Origin: Streptomyces sp. NRRL S-87
GTDB lineage: Bacteria; Actinomycetota; Actinomycetes; Streptomycetales; Streptomycetaceae
DNA: 64,000 nucleotides
Assembly (NCBI RefSeq): GCF_000719335.1
Contig: NZ_JOGB01000005.1
Span: forward strand, 62,001-126,000
Direction of reading: 5' to 3'
Position numbers and translations under genes: made by a program. The notes beneath the pieces were generated by a model that saw only the letters and a list, made by a program, of their open reading frames with translations, did no database searches and had not been told where the DNA came from. Below, piece after piece: positions 44,807-52,937 of the stretch. Each line of letters starts with the position of its first letter. The first letter of the stretch is position 1.

Positions 44807-45667
44807 ATGCCGGAACTGCCCGAGGTGGAAGCCCTCAAGGACTTCCTGAACGAGCACCTCACCGGGCGGGTCGTCACCCACGTCTGGCCCGCGGCGATCA
44901 GCGTGCTCAAGACCTACGACCCGCCCCCCTCGGCCCTCGAGGGGCAGCCGGCCGGCCGCACGGCCCGGTTCGGCAAGTTCCTCGCCCTCTCCGTCGGCGA
45001 CCTCCACCTGGTCACGCACCTCGCCCGGGCCGGCTGGCTGCGCTGGCAGGACAGCCTGCCGGCCGCCCCGCCGAAGCCCGGAAAGGGCCCCCTCGCGCTG
45101 CGCGTCGCCCTCGACGACGGCGCCGGGTTCGACCTCACCGAGGCGGGCACGCAGAAGCGCCTCGCGGTGTACGTCGTCCACGACCCGGCCGAGGTGCCCG
45201 GCATCGCCCGGCTCGGCCCGGACCCGCTCGCGGAGGGCTTCGACGAGGCAGCGTTCGCCGCCCTCCTGGAGGGCGAGCGCCGGCAGATCAAGGGCGTCCT
45301 GCGCGACCAGAGCGTCATCGCCGGCATCGGGAACGCCTACAGCGACGAGATCCTGCACGCCGCCAGGACCTCCCCGTTCAAACTCGCGGCCGCGCTGACC
45401 CCCGAGGAGAAGAGCCGCCTGTACGCCGCGCTGGAGACCACCCTCGCCGAGGCCGTGGAGCGCTCCCGGGGGGTGGCCGCCGGACGCCTCAAGGCCGAGA
45501 AGAAGAGCGGCCTGCGCGTGCACGGCCGCACCGGTGAGCCCTGCCCGGTCTGCGGGGACACCGTCCGCGAGGTCTCCTTCGCCGACTCCTCCCTCCAGTA
45601 CTGCCCCACCTGCCAGACCGGCGGTAGGCCACTGGCCGACCGCCGCCTCTCCCGCCTGCTGAAATAG
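44807..45667 (+). CDS. Fpg/Nei-family DNA glycosylase/AP lyase
   Basis: 286 residues from ATG at 44807. The N-terminus MPELPEVEALKDFL supplies catalytic Pro 2 and Glu 3 after Met removal; an H2TH region (GVLRDQSVIAGIGNAYSDE) follows, and the C-terminal zinc finger is CPVCGDT with CPTCQTG. These enzymes excise oxidised bases and nick the backbone. The sequence is closer to the mycobacterial-type Nei/Fpg paralogues than to classic MutM, so I give no symbol. It lies just upstream of the LytTR operon with its own message. Confidence 0.93.
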   Translation: MPELPEVEALKDFLNEHLTGRVVTHVWPAAISVLKTYDPPPSALEGQPAGRTARFGKFLALSVGDLHLVTHLARAGWLRWQDSLPAAPPKPGKGPLALRVALDDGAGFDLTEAGTQKRLAVYVVHDPAEVPGIARLGPDPLAEGFDEAAFAALLEGERRQIKGVLRDQSVIAGIGNAYSDEILHAARTSPFKLAAALTPEEKSRLYAALETTLAEAVERSRGVAAGRLKAEKKSGLRVHGRTGEPCPVCGDTVREVSFADSSLQYCPTCQTGGRPLADRRLSRLLK

Positions 45668-45673
45668 GCCGTT

Positions 45674-45679
45674 TACACT
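45674..45679 (+). promoter_or_regulatory. -10 element for a leaderless LytTR message
   Basis: TACACT at 45674-45679, 7 nt before the ATG at 45687, with no Shine-Dalgarno in between. A matching -35 is not obvious. Confidence 0.5.
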
Positions 45680-45686
45680 GCGCGTC

Positions 45687-46535
45687 ATGCTGCGCGCACT
45701 GGCCGTCGACGACGAGAAACCCGCCCTCGAGGAACTCCTCTACCTCCTGCGGGCCGACCCGAGGGTGCGCAGCGCCGAGGGCGCCACCGACGCGACGGGC
45801 GCGCTGCGCCGGATCGGCCGCGCGCTGGAGGCCGGCCCCGACGGCGAGGACGCCATCGACGTCGTGTTCCTCGACATCCACATGGCCGGGCTGACCGGAC
45901 TCGACGTCGCCCGCCTGCTGTCCGGCTTCGCCCGGCCCCCGCACCTGGTGTTCGTCACCGCCCACGAGGGCTTCGCCGTCCAGGCCTTCGACCTCAAGGC
46001 GGTCGACTACGTCCTCAAGCCGGTGCGCCGCGAACGGCTGGCCGAAGCCGTCCGGCGGGTCTGCGACCAGGCGGCCCGCACGGCTCCCGCGGCCCCGGCG
46101 GGCCCCGCCCCGGCCGGGGTGGCCGAGACGGCCGAAGCGGGCGCGGCGACCGCGGGCGCCGTCGGGGCGGGCCCGTACCCGGTACCCGCCCGGCCGGCCG
46201 CGCCCGAGCAGATAGCCGTCGAACTCGGCGGCGTCACCCGCTTCGTGGCCGTGGCCGACATCGCGTACGCCGAGGCCCAGGGCGACTACGCCCGGCTCCA
46301 CACCGCCACCGGCAGCCACCTGGTCCGCATCCCGCTGTCCACGCTGGAGGAGCGCTGGGCCCCGCGCGGGTTCGTCCGGATCCACCGCCGGCACCTGGTC
46401 TCCCTCGACCGCATCGACGAACTGCGCATGGACGCCGGGGCCGTGACCGTGCGGGTGGGCAGCGCCGAACTGTCCGTCAGCCGCCGGCACGCCCGCGAGC
46501 TGCGCGACCTGCTGCTGCGCCGGGCCCGGGGCTGA
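45687..46535 (+). CDS. LytTR-family response regulator
   Basis: 282 residues. Receiver domain with acidic pair VDDEKPALEE, phosphorylation site Asp 63 (VVFLDIHMAG) and the switch Lys in DYVLKPV. A Pro/Ala-rich linker (residues about 130-170) leads to a LytTR DNA-binding domain (FVAVADIAYAEAQGDYARLHT, GFVRIHRRHLVSLDRID). It is probably paired with the LytS-type kinase at the end of the same operon. It likely binds direct repeats in target promoters, as AlgR/LytR types do. Its own start appears leaderless. Confidence 0.94.
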   Translation: MLRALAVDDEKPALEELLYLLRADPRVRSAEGATDATGALRRIGRALEAGPDGEDAIDVVFLDIHMAGLTGLDVARLLSGFARPPHLVFVTAHEGFAVQAFDLKAVDYVLKPVRRERLAEAVRRVCDQAARTAPAAPAGPAPAGVAETAEAGAATAGAVGAGPYPVPARPAAPEQIAVELGGVTRFVAVADIAYAEAQGDYARLHTATGSHLVRIPLSTLEERWAPRGFVRIHRRHLVSLDRIDELRMDAGAVTVRVGSAELSVSRRHARELRDLLLRRARG

Positions 46536-46541
46536 CCGCCG

Positions 46542-46997
46542 GTGTCCGCCGAAACCCCCCGTCTGGAGCCCGCCCCCGGGTCCGCCCCGGCAGCCGACGT
46601 CCCTGCCCCCCGCCGCGAGGTGGTCACCGGCGTACCGCTCGCCGCCCGCCGCCGTGCCCCCGGCCGACCCACCCCGGCCCGCTCCGAGATCACCGAGCAG
46701 ACCTCCCTCGGCGCCACGTACGTACGGGCCCTGATGCGCAGCCAGCTGCGCGCCGGCCTCGCGGCCCTGGCCGTCCTGGTGGTGCTCGTCGGCAGCCTCC
46801 CGCTGCTGTTCGCGCTCCCGCACACCCCCTCCGGCGCCGCCCCCGCGCCCCTGGTGTGGGCCGTGCTCGGCTGCGCCGTCTACCCCGTGCTCTGGCTGGT
46901 CGCCCGCTGGTACGTGCGCCGCGCCGAACGCAACGAGCGCGACTTCACCGGACTCGTCGCCGATCCGGCCGAGCGCGGCGAGGGCGGCCGCTGGTGA
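46542..46997 (+). CDS. Small membrane protein of the symporter operon
   Basis: 151 residues from GTG at 46542, six bases after the regulator stop. A Pro-rich cytoplasmic N-terminus (residues 1-60) is followed by two hydrophobic helices (AGLAALAVLVVLVGSLPLLF and VWAVLGCAVYPVLWLVARW) and a charged C-terminus. Small two-helix partners (DUF485-like) are often found beside ActP-type symporters, and this gene sits in exactly that position with the overlapping symporter start. A role as symporter accessory subunit is inferred from context. Confidence 0.82.
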   Translation: MSAETPRLEPAPGSAPAADVPAPRREVVTGVPLAARRRAPGRPTPARSEITEQTSLGATYVRALMRSQLRAGLAALAVLVVLVGSLPLLFALPHTPSGAAPAPLVWAVLGCAVYPVLWLVARWYVRRAERNERDFTGLVADPAERGEGGRW

Positions 46998-48856
46998 ACC
47001 AGGGCTACGCCGTCGCCGCCGTCACCGCCGTGGTCCTCGCGACCCTCCTCGTCGGCGCCTACGGCCTGCGCATCTCCCGCACCACCTCCGACTTCTACGT
47101 GGCCTCCCGCACCGTCGGACCCCGCCTCAACGCGGCCGCCATCAGCGGCGAGTACCTCTCCGCCGCCTCCTTCCTCGGCATCGCCGGCCTCGTCCTGCTG
47201 CAGGGCCCCGAGATGCTCTGGTACCCGGTCGGCTACACCGCCGGCTACCTCGTCCTGCTGCTCCTGGTCGCCGCCCCGCTGCGCCGCTCGGGCGCGTACA
47301 CGCTCGCCGACTTCGCCGAGGCCCGGCTGGAGTCCGCCGCCGTGCGCCGCCTGGCCGCGCTGTTCGTGGTCGGGACCGGCTGGCTCTACCTGCTGCCGCA
47401 GCTCCAGGGCGCCGGCCTGACCCTGCACATCATGACCGGCGCGCCCGACTGGCTCGGGGCCCTGGTGGTGGCCGTGGTGGTCACCGGCGCGGTGGCCGCG
47501 GGCGGCATGCGCAGCATCACCTTCGTGCAGGCCTTCCAGTACTGGCTCAAGCTCACCGCGCTCCTGGTGCCCGTCCTCTTCCTGCTCGCCGGCTGGCTCG
47601 GCGACGGCGCACCGCGCGCCCGGTTCGCCGAGCCGCCCGCCTTCCGCGAGCACGCCGCCGTCACCGTCGCGGACACCGTCCGGCTGGAGTTCGCCGAGCC
47701 GCTGCGGGTCACCGTGACGGGCCGGATCGACGGCCGCAGGTACGACGGCCGGCCCGCGGACCTCGCGCCCGGGACCCACACCGTGCGGGCCGGCACCACC
47801 CTGCGCTTCCCCGCCGGCGCCCCGGTGCCCGAGCGCGCCGCCCCGGCCGGCGCCGACGGCCCCCGCTGGTCGCAGGCGGCGGCCGGCAGCCGTGAGGAGC
47901 ACCCCCTGTACGCCACGTACGGGCTGATCCTCGCGACCTTCCTCGGCACGATGGGCCTGCCGCACGTCGCGGTCCGCTTCTACACCAGTCCGCACGGCAC
48001 CGCCGCCCGCCGCACCACCCTCGTCGTGCTCGGCCTGGTCGGTGCGTTCTACCTGCTGCCGCCCGTGTACGGGGCCCTCGGCCGGATCTACGCCCCCGAG
48101 CTCGCGCTCTCGGGCAACGCCGACGCCGCGGTGCTCGTCCTCCCGGAGCGGCTGGTCGGGGGCGTGGCGGGGGACCTGCTGGGCGCGCTGCTGGCGGGCG
48201 GGGCCTTCGCCGCCTTCCTCTCGACCGCCTCCGGGCTGACCATGGCGGTGGCGGGGGTGCTCACCCAGGAGGCCCTGCCCGGCCGCGGTGTGCGCCACTT
48301 CCGGCTGGCCACGCTGCCGGCCATGGGCGTGCCCCTGACACTGAGCGCGTTCGTCAGCAACGTGCCGGTCGCCGACGCGGTCGGCTGGGCCTTCGCCGTC
48401 TCGGCCTCCTCCTGCTGCCCGCTGCTGGTGCTGGGCATCTGGTGGCGCCGGCTGACGGCACCCGGTGCGGCCGCCGGGCTGCTGGTCGGCGGCGGGGCGG
48501 CCCTGGCGGCCGTGCTGGCCACCCGCGCCGGGGTGCCCGGCGCGGGCTGGGCGCACACCCTGCTGGCCTGGCCGGCGGTGTGGTCGGTGCCGCTGGGCTT
48601 CCTCACGATGGTGCTCGTCTCCCTCGCCACCCCGGGCCGGGTTCCGGCCGGGACCGCCGCCGTGCTGGCCCGGCTGCACCTGCCGGAGGAGCTGGCCGCG
48701 GGGGGTCCGGTGGCCGGCCGGACGGACGCCGGGCGCGGGGGCGCTCGTACGGACGCCGGGCGCGCGGGCGGCCGGACGGACCCCGGGCGCGCGGGCGGCC
48801 GGTCCGATCGTGCGGGCGCGCGGCGGAGCGGGTCACGGAAGCAGGGGGCGGCATGA
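46994..48856 (+). CDS. Sodium:solute symporter (SSS family, ActP-like)
   Basis: 620 residues from GTG at 46994, overlapping the TGA of the small membrane protein. About 13 membrane helices, with YLSAASFLGIAGLVLLQGPE near helix 2 matching SSS transporters of the acetate/pyruvate branch. An extra segment of roughly 100 residues (about 203-302, beta-rich: TVADTVRLEFAEPLRVTVTG) interrupts the helices on the outside. The C-terminus is a Gly/Arg repeat (GRTDAGRAGG units). It probably imports a short carboxylate with Na+. It may also feed information to the kinase encoded next. Confidence 0.9.
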   Translation: MNQGYAVAAVTAVVLATLLVGAYGLRISRTTSDFYVASRTVGPRLNAAAISGEYLSAASFLGIAGLVLLQGPEMLWYPVGYTAGYLVLLLLVAAPLRRSGAYTLADFAEARLESAAVRRLAALFVVGTGWLYLLPQLQGAGLTLHIMTGAPDWLGALVVAVVVTGAVAAGGMRSITFVQAFQYWLKLTALLVPVLFLLAGWLGDGAPRARFAEPPAFREHAAVTVADTVRLEFAEPLRVTVTGRIDGRRYDGRPADLAPGTHTVRAGTTLRFPAGAPVPERAAPAGADGPRWSQAAAGSREEHPLYATYGLILATFLGTMGLPHVAVRFYTSPHGTAARRTTLVVLGLVGAFYLLPPVYGALGRIYAPELALSGNADAAVLVLPERLVGGVAGDLLGALLAGGAFAAFLSTASGLTMAVAGVLTQEALPGRGVRHFRLATLPAMGVPLTLSAFVSNVPVADAVGWAFAVSASSCCPLLVLGIWWRRLTAPGAAAGLLVGGGAALAAVLATRAGVPGAGWAHTLLAWPAVWSVPLGFLTMVLVSLATPGRVPAGTAAVLARLHLPEELAAGGPVAGRTDAGRGGARTDAGRAGGRTDPGRAGGRSDRAGARRSGSRKQGAA

Positions 48857-50079
48857 GCGGGGACAGCGTGCTGGGCCTGGCACTGGCCGGGGCCGGCCTG
48901 CTGGCCACCGGCGTGGCGTTGGGCCGCTGCTGGGCCGCCCGGGGGGTGCGGCGCAGCGGTCCGGGCCTGGGCACCCCCGTCGAGCGGGCCACCTTCCACA
49001 CCCTCCACACCGCCTCGCTGGCGGCGCCGCCGCTGCGCGGCGGGCTGACCGAGGACACCGCGCGCAAGGCCGTCCGCCGGCTGCGGCCGCTGCTGGGCAC
49101 CGAGGCGCTGTGCCTGACCGACCTCGACGAGGTCCTCGCCTGGGACGGCCCGGGTGCCGGCCACCACCTCGGGGTGGTGATGGGCAAGGCGGCCCAGCCG
49201 CTCGCCTCCGGGCGGAGCCTGAGCGTGGAGACCGACTGCGCGCACCCCGGCTGTCCGCTGCGCTGGGCGGTGATCGCCCCGCTGACCGGCGAGGACGGGG
49301 TCGTAGGCGCCCTGGTGGCCTACGGATCGCGCGAGTCGGCGGTGCTGGTGCGGGCCGCGACCGAGGTGGCCCGCTGGGTGTCCGTCCAGCTGGAGCTGGC
49401 CGAGCTGGACCGCTCGCGGACGCGGCTGATCGAGGCCGAGATCAAGGCGCTGCGCGCCCAGATCTCCCCGCACTTCATCTTCAACTCGCTGGCGGCGATC
49501 GCCTCGTTCGTGCGCACGGATCCCGAGCGGGCCCGGGAGCTGCTGCTGGAGTTCGCCGACTTCACGCGCTACTCCTTCCGCAGCCACGGCGAGTTCACCC
49601 AGCTGGACGACGAACTGCGGTCCATCGAGCAGTACCTGGCCCTGGCCGGGGCCCGGTTCGGCGACCGGCTGACCGTCACGCTCCAGGTGGCGCCCGAGGT
49701 GCTGCCGGTGGCGCTGCCGTTCCTGTGCCTCCAGCCACTGGTGGAGAACGCCGTCAAGCACGGGCTGGGGGCCTCCGAGCGGGACTGCCGCATCACCATC
49801 GCCGCCCGCGACGCCGGTACCGAAGCCGTGGTGACCATCGAGGACAACGGCGTGGGCATGGAACCGGCCGTGCTCCGGGCGCTGCTGGCCGGCGAGGGGC
49901 CGGCTTCCTCCGGGATCGGGCTGTGCAACGTCGACGAGCGGCTGCGGCAGGTGTACGGGGACGCGTACGGCCTGGTGATCGAGACCGGCGTGGGCGCGGG
50001 CATGAAGGTCACCGTGCGGGTTCCCAAGTACCGCGTGGGCGTGCACCCTTCGGTGGCCGGGCCGTTCCCGGCCGGCTGA
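48853..50079 (+). CDS. LytS-type sensor histidine kinase
   Basis: 408 residues from ATG at 48853, overlapping the symporter stop (ATGA). One N-terminal helix (SVLGLALAGAGLLATGVAL), a GAF-like region (residues about 60-190), then the His_kinase dimerisation motif SPHFIFNSLAAIASF with phospho-acceptor His 207, and a HATPase end (PLVENAVKHGLGA, EDNGVGM, GIGLCNVDERL). It lacks the multi-helix 5TM-LYT sensor of classical LytS, so the input may come from the GAF domain or from the symporter. Cognate regulator: the LytTR protein at 45687. Confidence 0.92.
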   Translation: MSGDSVLGLALAGAGLLATGVALGRCWAARGVRRSGPGLGTPVERATFHTLHTASLAAPPLRGGLTEDTARKAVRRLRPLLGTEALCLTDLDEVLAWDGPGAGHHLGVVMGKAAQPLASGRSLSVETDCAHPGCPLRWAVIAPLTGEDGVVGALVAYGSRESAVLVRAATEVARWVSVQLELAELDRSRTRLIEAEIKALRAQISPHFIFNSLAAIASFVRTDPERARELLLEFADFTRYSFRSHGEFTQLDDELRSIEQYLALAGARFGDRLTVTLQVAPEVLPVALPFLCLQPLVENAVKHGLGASERDCRITIAARDAGTEAVVTIEDNGVGMEPAVLRALLAGEGPASSGIGLCNVDERLRQVYGDAYGLVIETGVGAGMKVTVRVPKYRVGVHPSVAGPFPAG

Positions 50080-50155
50080 GCCGCGGTGCGCCGCCGCTGC
50101 CGCCCCGGCCGTTCCCCGGGCGGGGTCGACGCTGCCGCGTCCCGGCGCCGGGGGG

Positions 50156-50686
50156 TCAGAACAGGTGCATCGCCAGGTGTCCGAGCGGCAGCCCCAGCTG
50201 CCAGGCCGGGGTCCAGATGCGGGCGTTCTCGTCCAGCCCCGGCTCGCCCTCGCGCCGGTCGGGGGCCGCCTGGTCGAGGTTGGTCGCGTACAGCTCCGTA
50301 CGGTCCAGCCAGTGCCAGGCCGCCCGCGCCAGCTCCAGGTCGGGGTCCTCGCCGCCGCGTTCGCGGGCCTCCTCGCCCAGCTGGAGGATGCGGGTCTGGG
50401 CCCAGTCGCGCCACGGGTGACCGTACGCGGTGAGCGAGAGCCACTCGTCGAGCTGCGAGACGACACGGATGCCGGAAAGCTCCCCGGCCGCGTCGGACAG
50501 GTAGATGGTCAGCGCCAGCGTGTCGCGGCCGGCCCGGAACTCCAGGCTGCTGGCGGGGATCAGCCGCCCGGTGCGCAACAACTCGTCCGCGATGTACTCG
50601 GCGTACAGCCAAGCCATCGGTACCGCGAGCCTGTCGGCCCCGTCGCCGCCGGTGCCGTTCGTACCCTCGGGGCGCACCGTGTCCAC
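50156..50686 (-). CDS. Conserved hypothetical protein
   Basis: 176 residues from GTG at 50686 (GGGAG just upstream). Soluble, acidic, with PMAWLYAEYIADELLRTG and WLSLTAYGHPWRDWAQTRI; rich in Trp and Leu, no signal peptide or recognised domain. It is convergent with the LytTR operon. Function unknown. Confidence 0.72.
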   Translation of the reverse strand: MDTVRPEGTNGTGGDGADRLAVPMAWLYAEYIADELLRTGRLIPASSLEFRAGRDTLALTIYLSDAAGELSGIRVVSQLDEWLSLTAYGHPWRDWAQTRILQLGEEARERGGEDPDLELARAAWHWLDRTELYATNLDQAAPDRREGEPGLDENARIWTPAWQLGLPLGHLAMHLF

Positions 50687-50858
50687 CTACTCCCGCGCAT
50701 CGTGCTGCCGTCGTCGGTCCCGAGCCTTCACGCCGGGGCGGGACGGGCGGGGGCCGTTTACCCAAGTTGAACGGTCTGGTGGCGAATTCGCCGTGCCGTG
50801 GGCACAGTCTGCTCGCCCCGGCGGGCGGATTCTGGACGGACGGCCCCCGACGGGCGGG

Positions 50859-51392
50859 TCAGGCCCCGAGGCCGTAGCCCGGCAGGCCCTGCCGCAGGGC
50901 GCGCAGGGCGTAGTGCGTACGGGACTTGACGGTACCCGTGGGGATGCCGAGCTCCTGTGCGGCCTCTGCGACGGAGCGGTCGCGGAAGTAGACCTCGACG
51001 AGCACCTCGCGGTGCTCGGGGCCGAGGGAGCCCACCGCGCGCCGCACGTCGATGGCGATCGCCGTGGCGTCGAAGTGGTCCTCGGGGGCGGGGCGCTGCT
51101 CCAGGGCCTCCGCCTCCACCTCCTGGGGGCGGGAGAGGCGGGCGCGGCGGGCGTCGATCGCCAGCCGGCGGGCCACGGTGAAGAGCCAGGGCCGCATGGA
51201 GCCGTGCTCGTCGCCCCAGGCCTCGGGGTGCTGCCAGGCCCGCACCAGCGTCTCCTGCACCAGGTCTTCGGCGCGCTGGGTGTCGCCGTGGGTCAGCGTG
51301 AGGAGGAATCCGAACAGCGCCCGGCCGTGCTCGTGCTGCAGTGCGGAGATCTCCGCCGCGCCAGGGCGCGTGAGGGTGGGGGCGGGGCTCAC
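50859..51392 (-). CDS. ECF-type RNA polymerase sigma factor
   Basis: 177 residues from GTG at 51392, chosen for AGGAG 7 nt upstream; the frame is open to 51431. Region 2 is recognisable (ALFGFLLTLTHGDTQRAEDL then QETLVRAW, MRPWLFTVARRLAIDARR), and region 4 has the helix-turn-helix VAEAAQELGIPTGTVKSR. The spacing and short size fit the ECF group. No zinc-binding anti-sigma gene follows in this window, unlike many ECF operons. The adjacent leftward gene is the unrelated 176-aa protein. Target promoters unknown. Confidence 0.9.
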   Translation of the reverse strand: MSPAPTLTRPGAAEISALQHEHGRALFGFLLTLTHGDTQRAEDLVQETLVRAWQHPEAWGDEHGSMRPWLFTVARRLAIDARRARLSRPQEVEAEALEQRPAPEDHFDATAIAIDVRRAVGSLGPEHREVLVEVYFRDRSVAEAAQELGIPTGTVKSRTHYALRALRQGLPGYGLGA

Positions 51393-51583
51393 GGGAGGCT
51401 CCTTCCGGGGCGAGCGGGCTGATGAACCCACCCTGACCTGCGCGTGGCGCTGCGGGAACCGTCCTGCGCCCGGTGCGCGCCGACAGGGGCGGCGCCGTCG
51501 TTCGACGGCCGCTCCGCACGACGAACGGTCGAACGGTGCGCCGAACGGCTGGTGCGTGCGCCACGACCGCCCGGTGTCACGGC

Positions 51584-51604
51584 GCCGTCACTTGACGTGA
51601 CGGC
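51584..51604. promoter_or_regulatory. Hairpin with -35-like loop upstream of the CapA gene
   Basis: GCCGTCAC (51584-51591), loop ttgac, GTGACGGC (51597-51604). The loop and right arm contain TTGACG, a -35-like hexamer; about 80 nt remain to the CapA start. The rest of 51393-51684 has no recognisable gene. Confidence 0.35.
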
Positions 51605-51684
51605 CGTCCTCCTGTGGATTCGAGGCCGGATCAGCAGCCGATCCGATAGTCGTATTAACGGTCCCGGGGTCGAGAGCAGGGCAG

Positions 51685-52884
51685 ATGAGCAAGCGCACAC
51701 ACCGGGCCGCGGCCACCCTCACCGCCGCCCTCCTCGCGGCCGGCGCCGCCGGCTGCACCGGCGGTTCCGCGCCGGCCCCGCCGGCCGGCGGCCAACGGGG
51801 CGGGCCCTCGGGATCCGCCCCCGGCTCGCCGGCGGCGCCGGGCCGCGGCTTCACCCTGGTCGCCAGCGGCGACGTACTGCCGCACCCCTCGGTCATCCAG
51901 CGCGGACAGGCCGACGCCGGCGGCGAAGGCTACGACTTCCGGCCCATGTTCGCCCAGGTCAAGCCGGTGGTGTCGGCCAGCGACCTGGCCCTGTGCCACA
52001 TGGAGACCGTCTACGGCGAGGAGGAGGGGCCGTTCACGGGCTACCCCGCCTTCAAGTCCCCGCCGCAGTTCGCCGAGGCCCTCAAGGACGCCGGCTACGA
52101 CGGCTGCTCCACCGCCTCCAACCACAGCCTCGACGACGGGGCCGACGGCATCCGGCGCACCCTCGAGCGCTTCGACAGGGCGGGCCTGAAGCACGCCGGC
52201 ACCGCCCGCACGGCGGCCGAGGCGGCGGTGCTCACCACGTACACGGCCGGGTCCGCCAAGGTCGCCCATCTGGCGTACACCTACGACACCAACGGCTATC
52301 CGATGCCCGACGGGCAGCCCTGGGCCGTCAACCTCATCAAGAAGGACCGGATCCTGGCGGACGCCCGCAAGGCCCGGAAGGCCGGTGCCGACGTGGTGCT
52401 CGTGAGCGTGCACTGGGGCACCGAGTGGCAGACCGAGCCGGACGGGCTGCAGCTCTCCCTCGCGCGCGAACTGACCGCCGCCCGCACCGCCGGACGCCCC
52501 GACGTCGACCTGGTCCTGGGCACGCACGCACACGTCCCGCAGGCGTACGAGAAGGTCAACGGCACCTGGGTGGTCTACGGCATGGGCGACCAGGTCTCCG
52601 GGCGCATGGTCAACTACGCGGACCAGCCGGATCCGCGCGGCAACTACGGCTCCATCGGACGGTTCCGGTTCGAGCCGCCCACGGCGGCCGGCGGGCGCTG
52701 GCGGGTCACCAGGGCCGAGTTCGTCCCGCAGATGATGGACACCGACGCGGGCCGCGTGGTCGACCTGCCCGCGGCCCTGGCGGCCCACCCCGACCGCGAG
52801 GACTACCAGGACGCGCTCGACCACATCCGCGGGGCGGTCCTCAGCCGCGGGGCGGCCGAGGACGGACTGACGATGGGCCGCTGA
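51685..52884 (+). CDS. CapA-family lipoprotein (PGA-synthesis-like metallophosphatase fold)
   Basis: 399 residues. Signal peptide [12 protein letters not shown] carries a lipobox. The CapA fold is visible in [62 protein letters not shown] and [19 protein letters not shown]. Family members resemble metallophosphoesterases with Asp, Asn and His metal ligands, and Bacillus CapA/PgsA is required for poly-gamma-glutamate export. No capB or capC genes are adjacent, so that pathway is unlikely here. Surface-anchored; activity unknown. Confidence 0.9.
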   Translation: MSKRTHRAAATLTAALLAAGAAGCTGGSAPAPPAGGQRGGPSGSAPGSPAAPGRGFTLVASGDVLPHPSVIQRGQADAGGEGYDFRPMFAQVKPVVSASDLALCHMETVYGEEEGPFTGYPAFKSPPQFAEALKDAGYDGCSTASNHSLDDGADGIRRTLERFDRAGLKHAGTARTAAEAAVLTTYTAGSAKVAHLAYTYDTNGYPMPDGQPWAVNLIKKDRILADARKARKAGADVVLVSVHWGTEWQTEPDGLQLSLARELTAARTAGRPDVDLVLGTHAHVPQAYEKVNGTWVVYGMGDQVSGRMVNYADQPDPRGNYGSIGRFRFEPPTAAGGRWRVTRAEFVPQMMDTDAGRVVDLPAALAAHPDREDYQDALDHIRGAVLSRGAAEDGLTMGR

Positions 52885-52924
52885 CCCCCGCCCGCTCCGC
52901 CGCGCGGACCCGCGCCGCGCTGCC

Positions 52925-52930
52925 TACAGT
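52925..52930 (+). promoter_or_regulatory. -10 element for a leaderless lysX message
   Basis: TACAGT at 52925-52930 is followed by 7 nt and then the ATG at 52938. There is no Shine-Dalgarno and no convincing -35. Confidence 0.5.
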
Positions 52931-52937
52931 GCGAACC

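Noticed and set aside
50781..50792. GGCGAATTCGCC palindrome after the ECF sigma gene
   Set aside because: A perfect 12-bp dyad, but it is isolated between two leftward genes with no promoter elements attached; too little to call an operator.
51685..52884. Poly-gamma-glutamate capsule operon
   Set aside because: Only the CapA-like gene is present; no CapB or CapC partner nearby.
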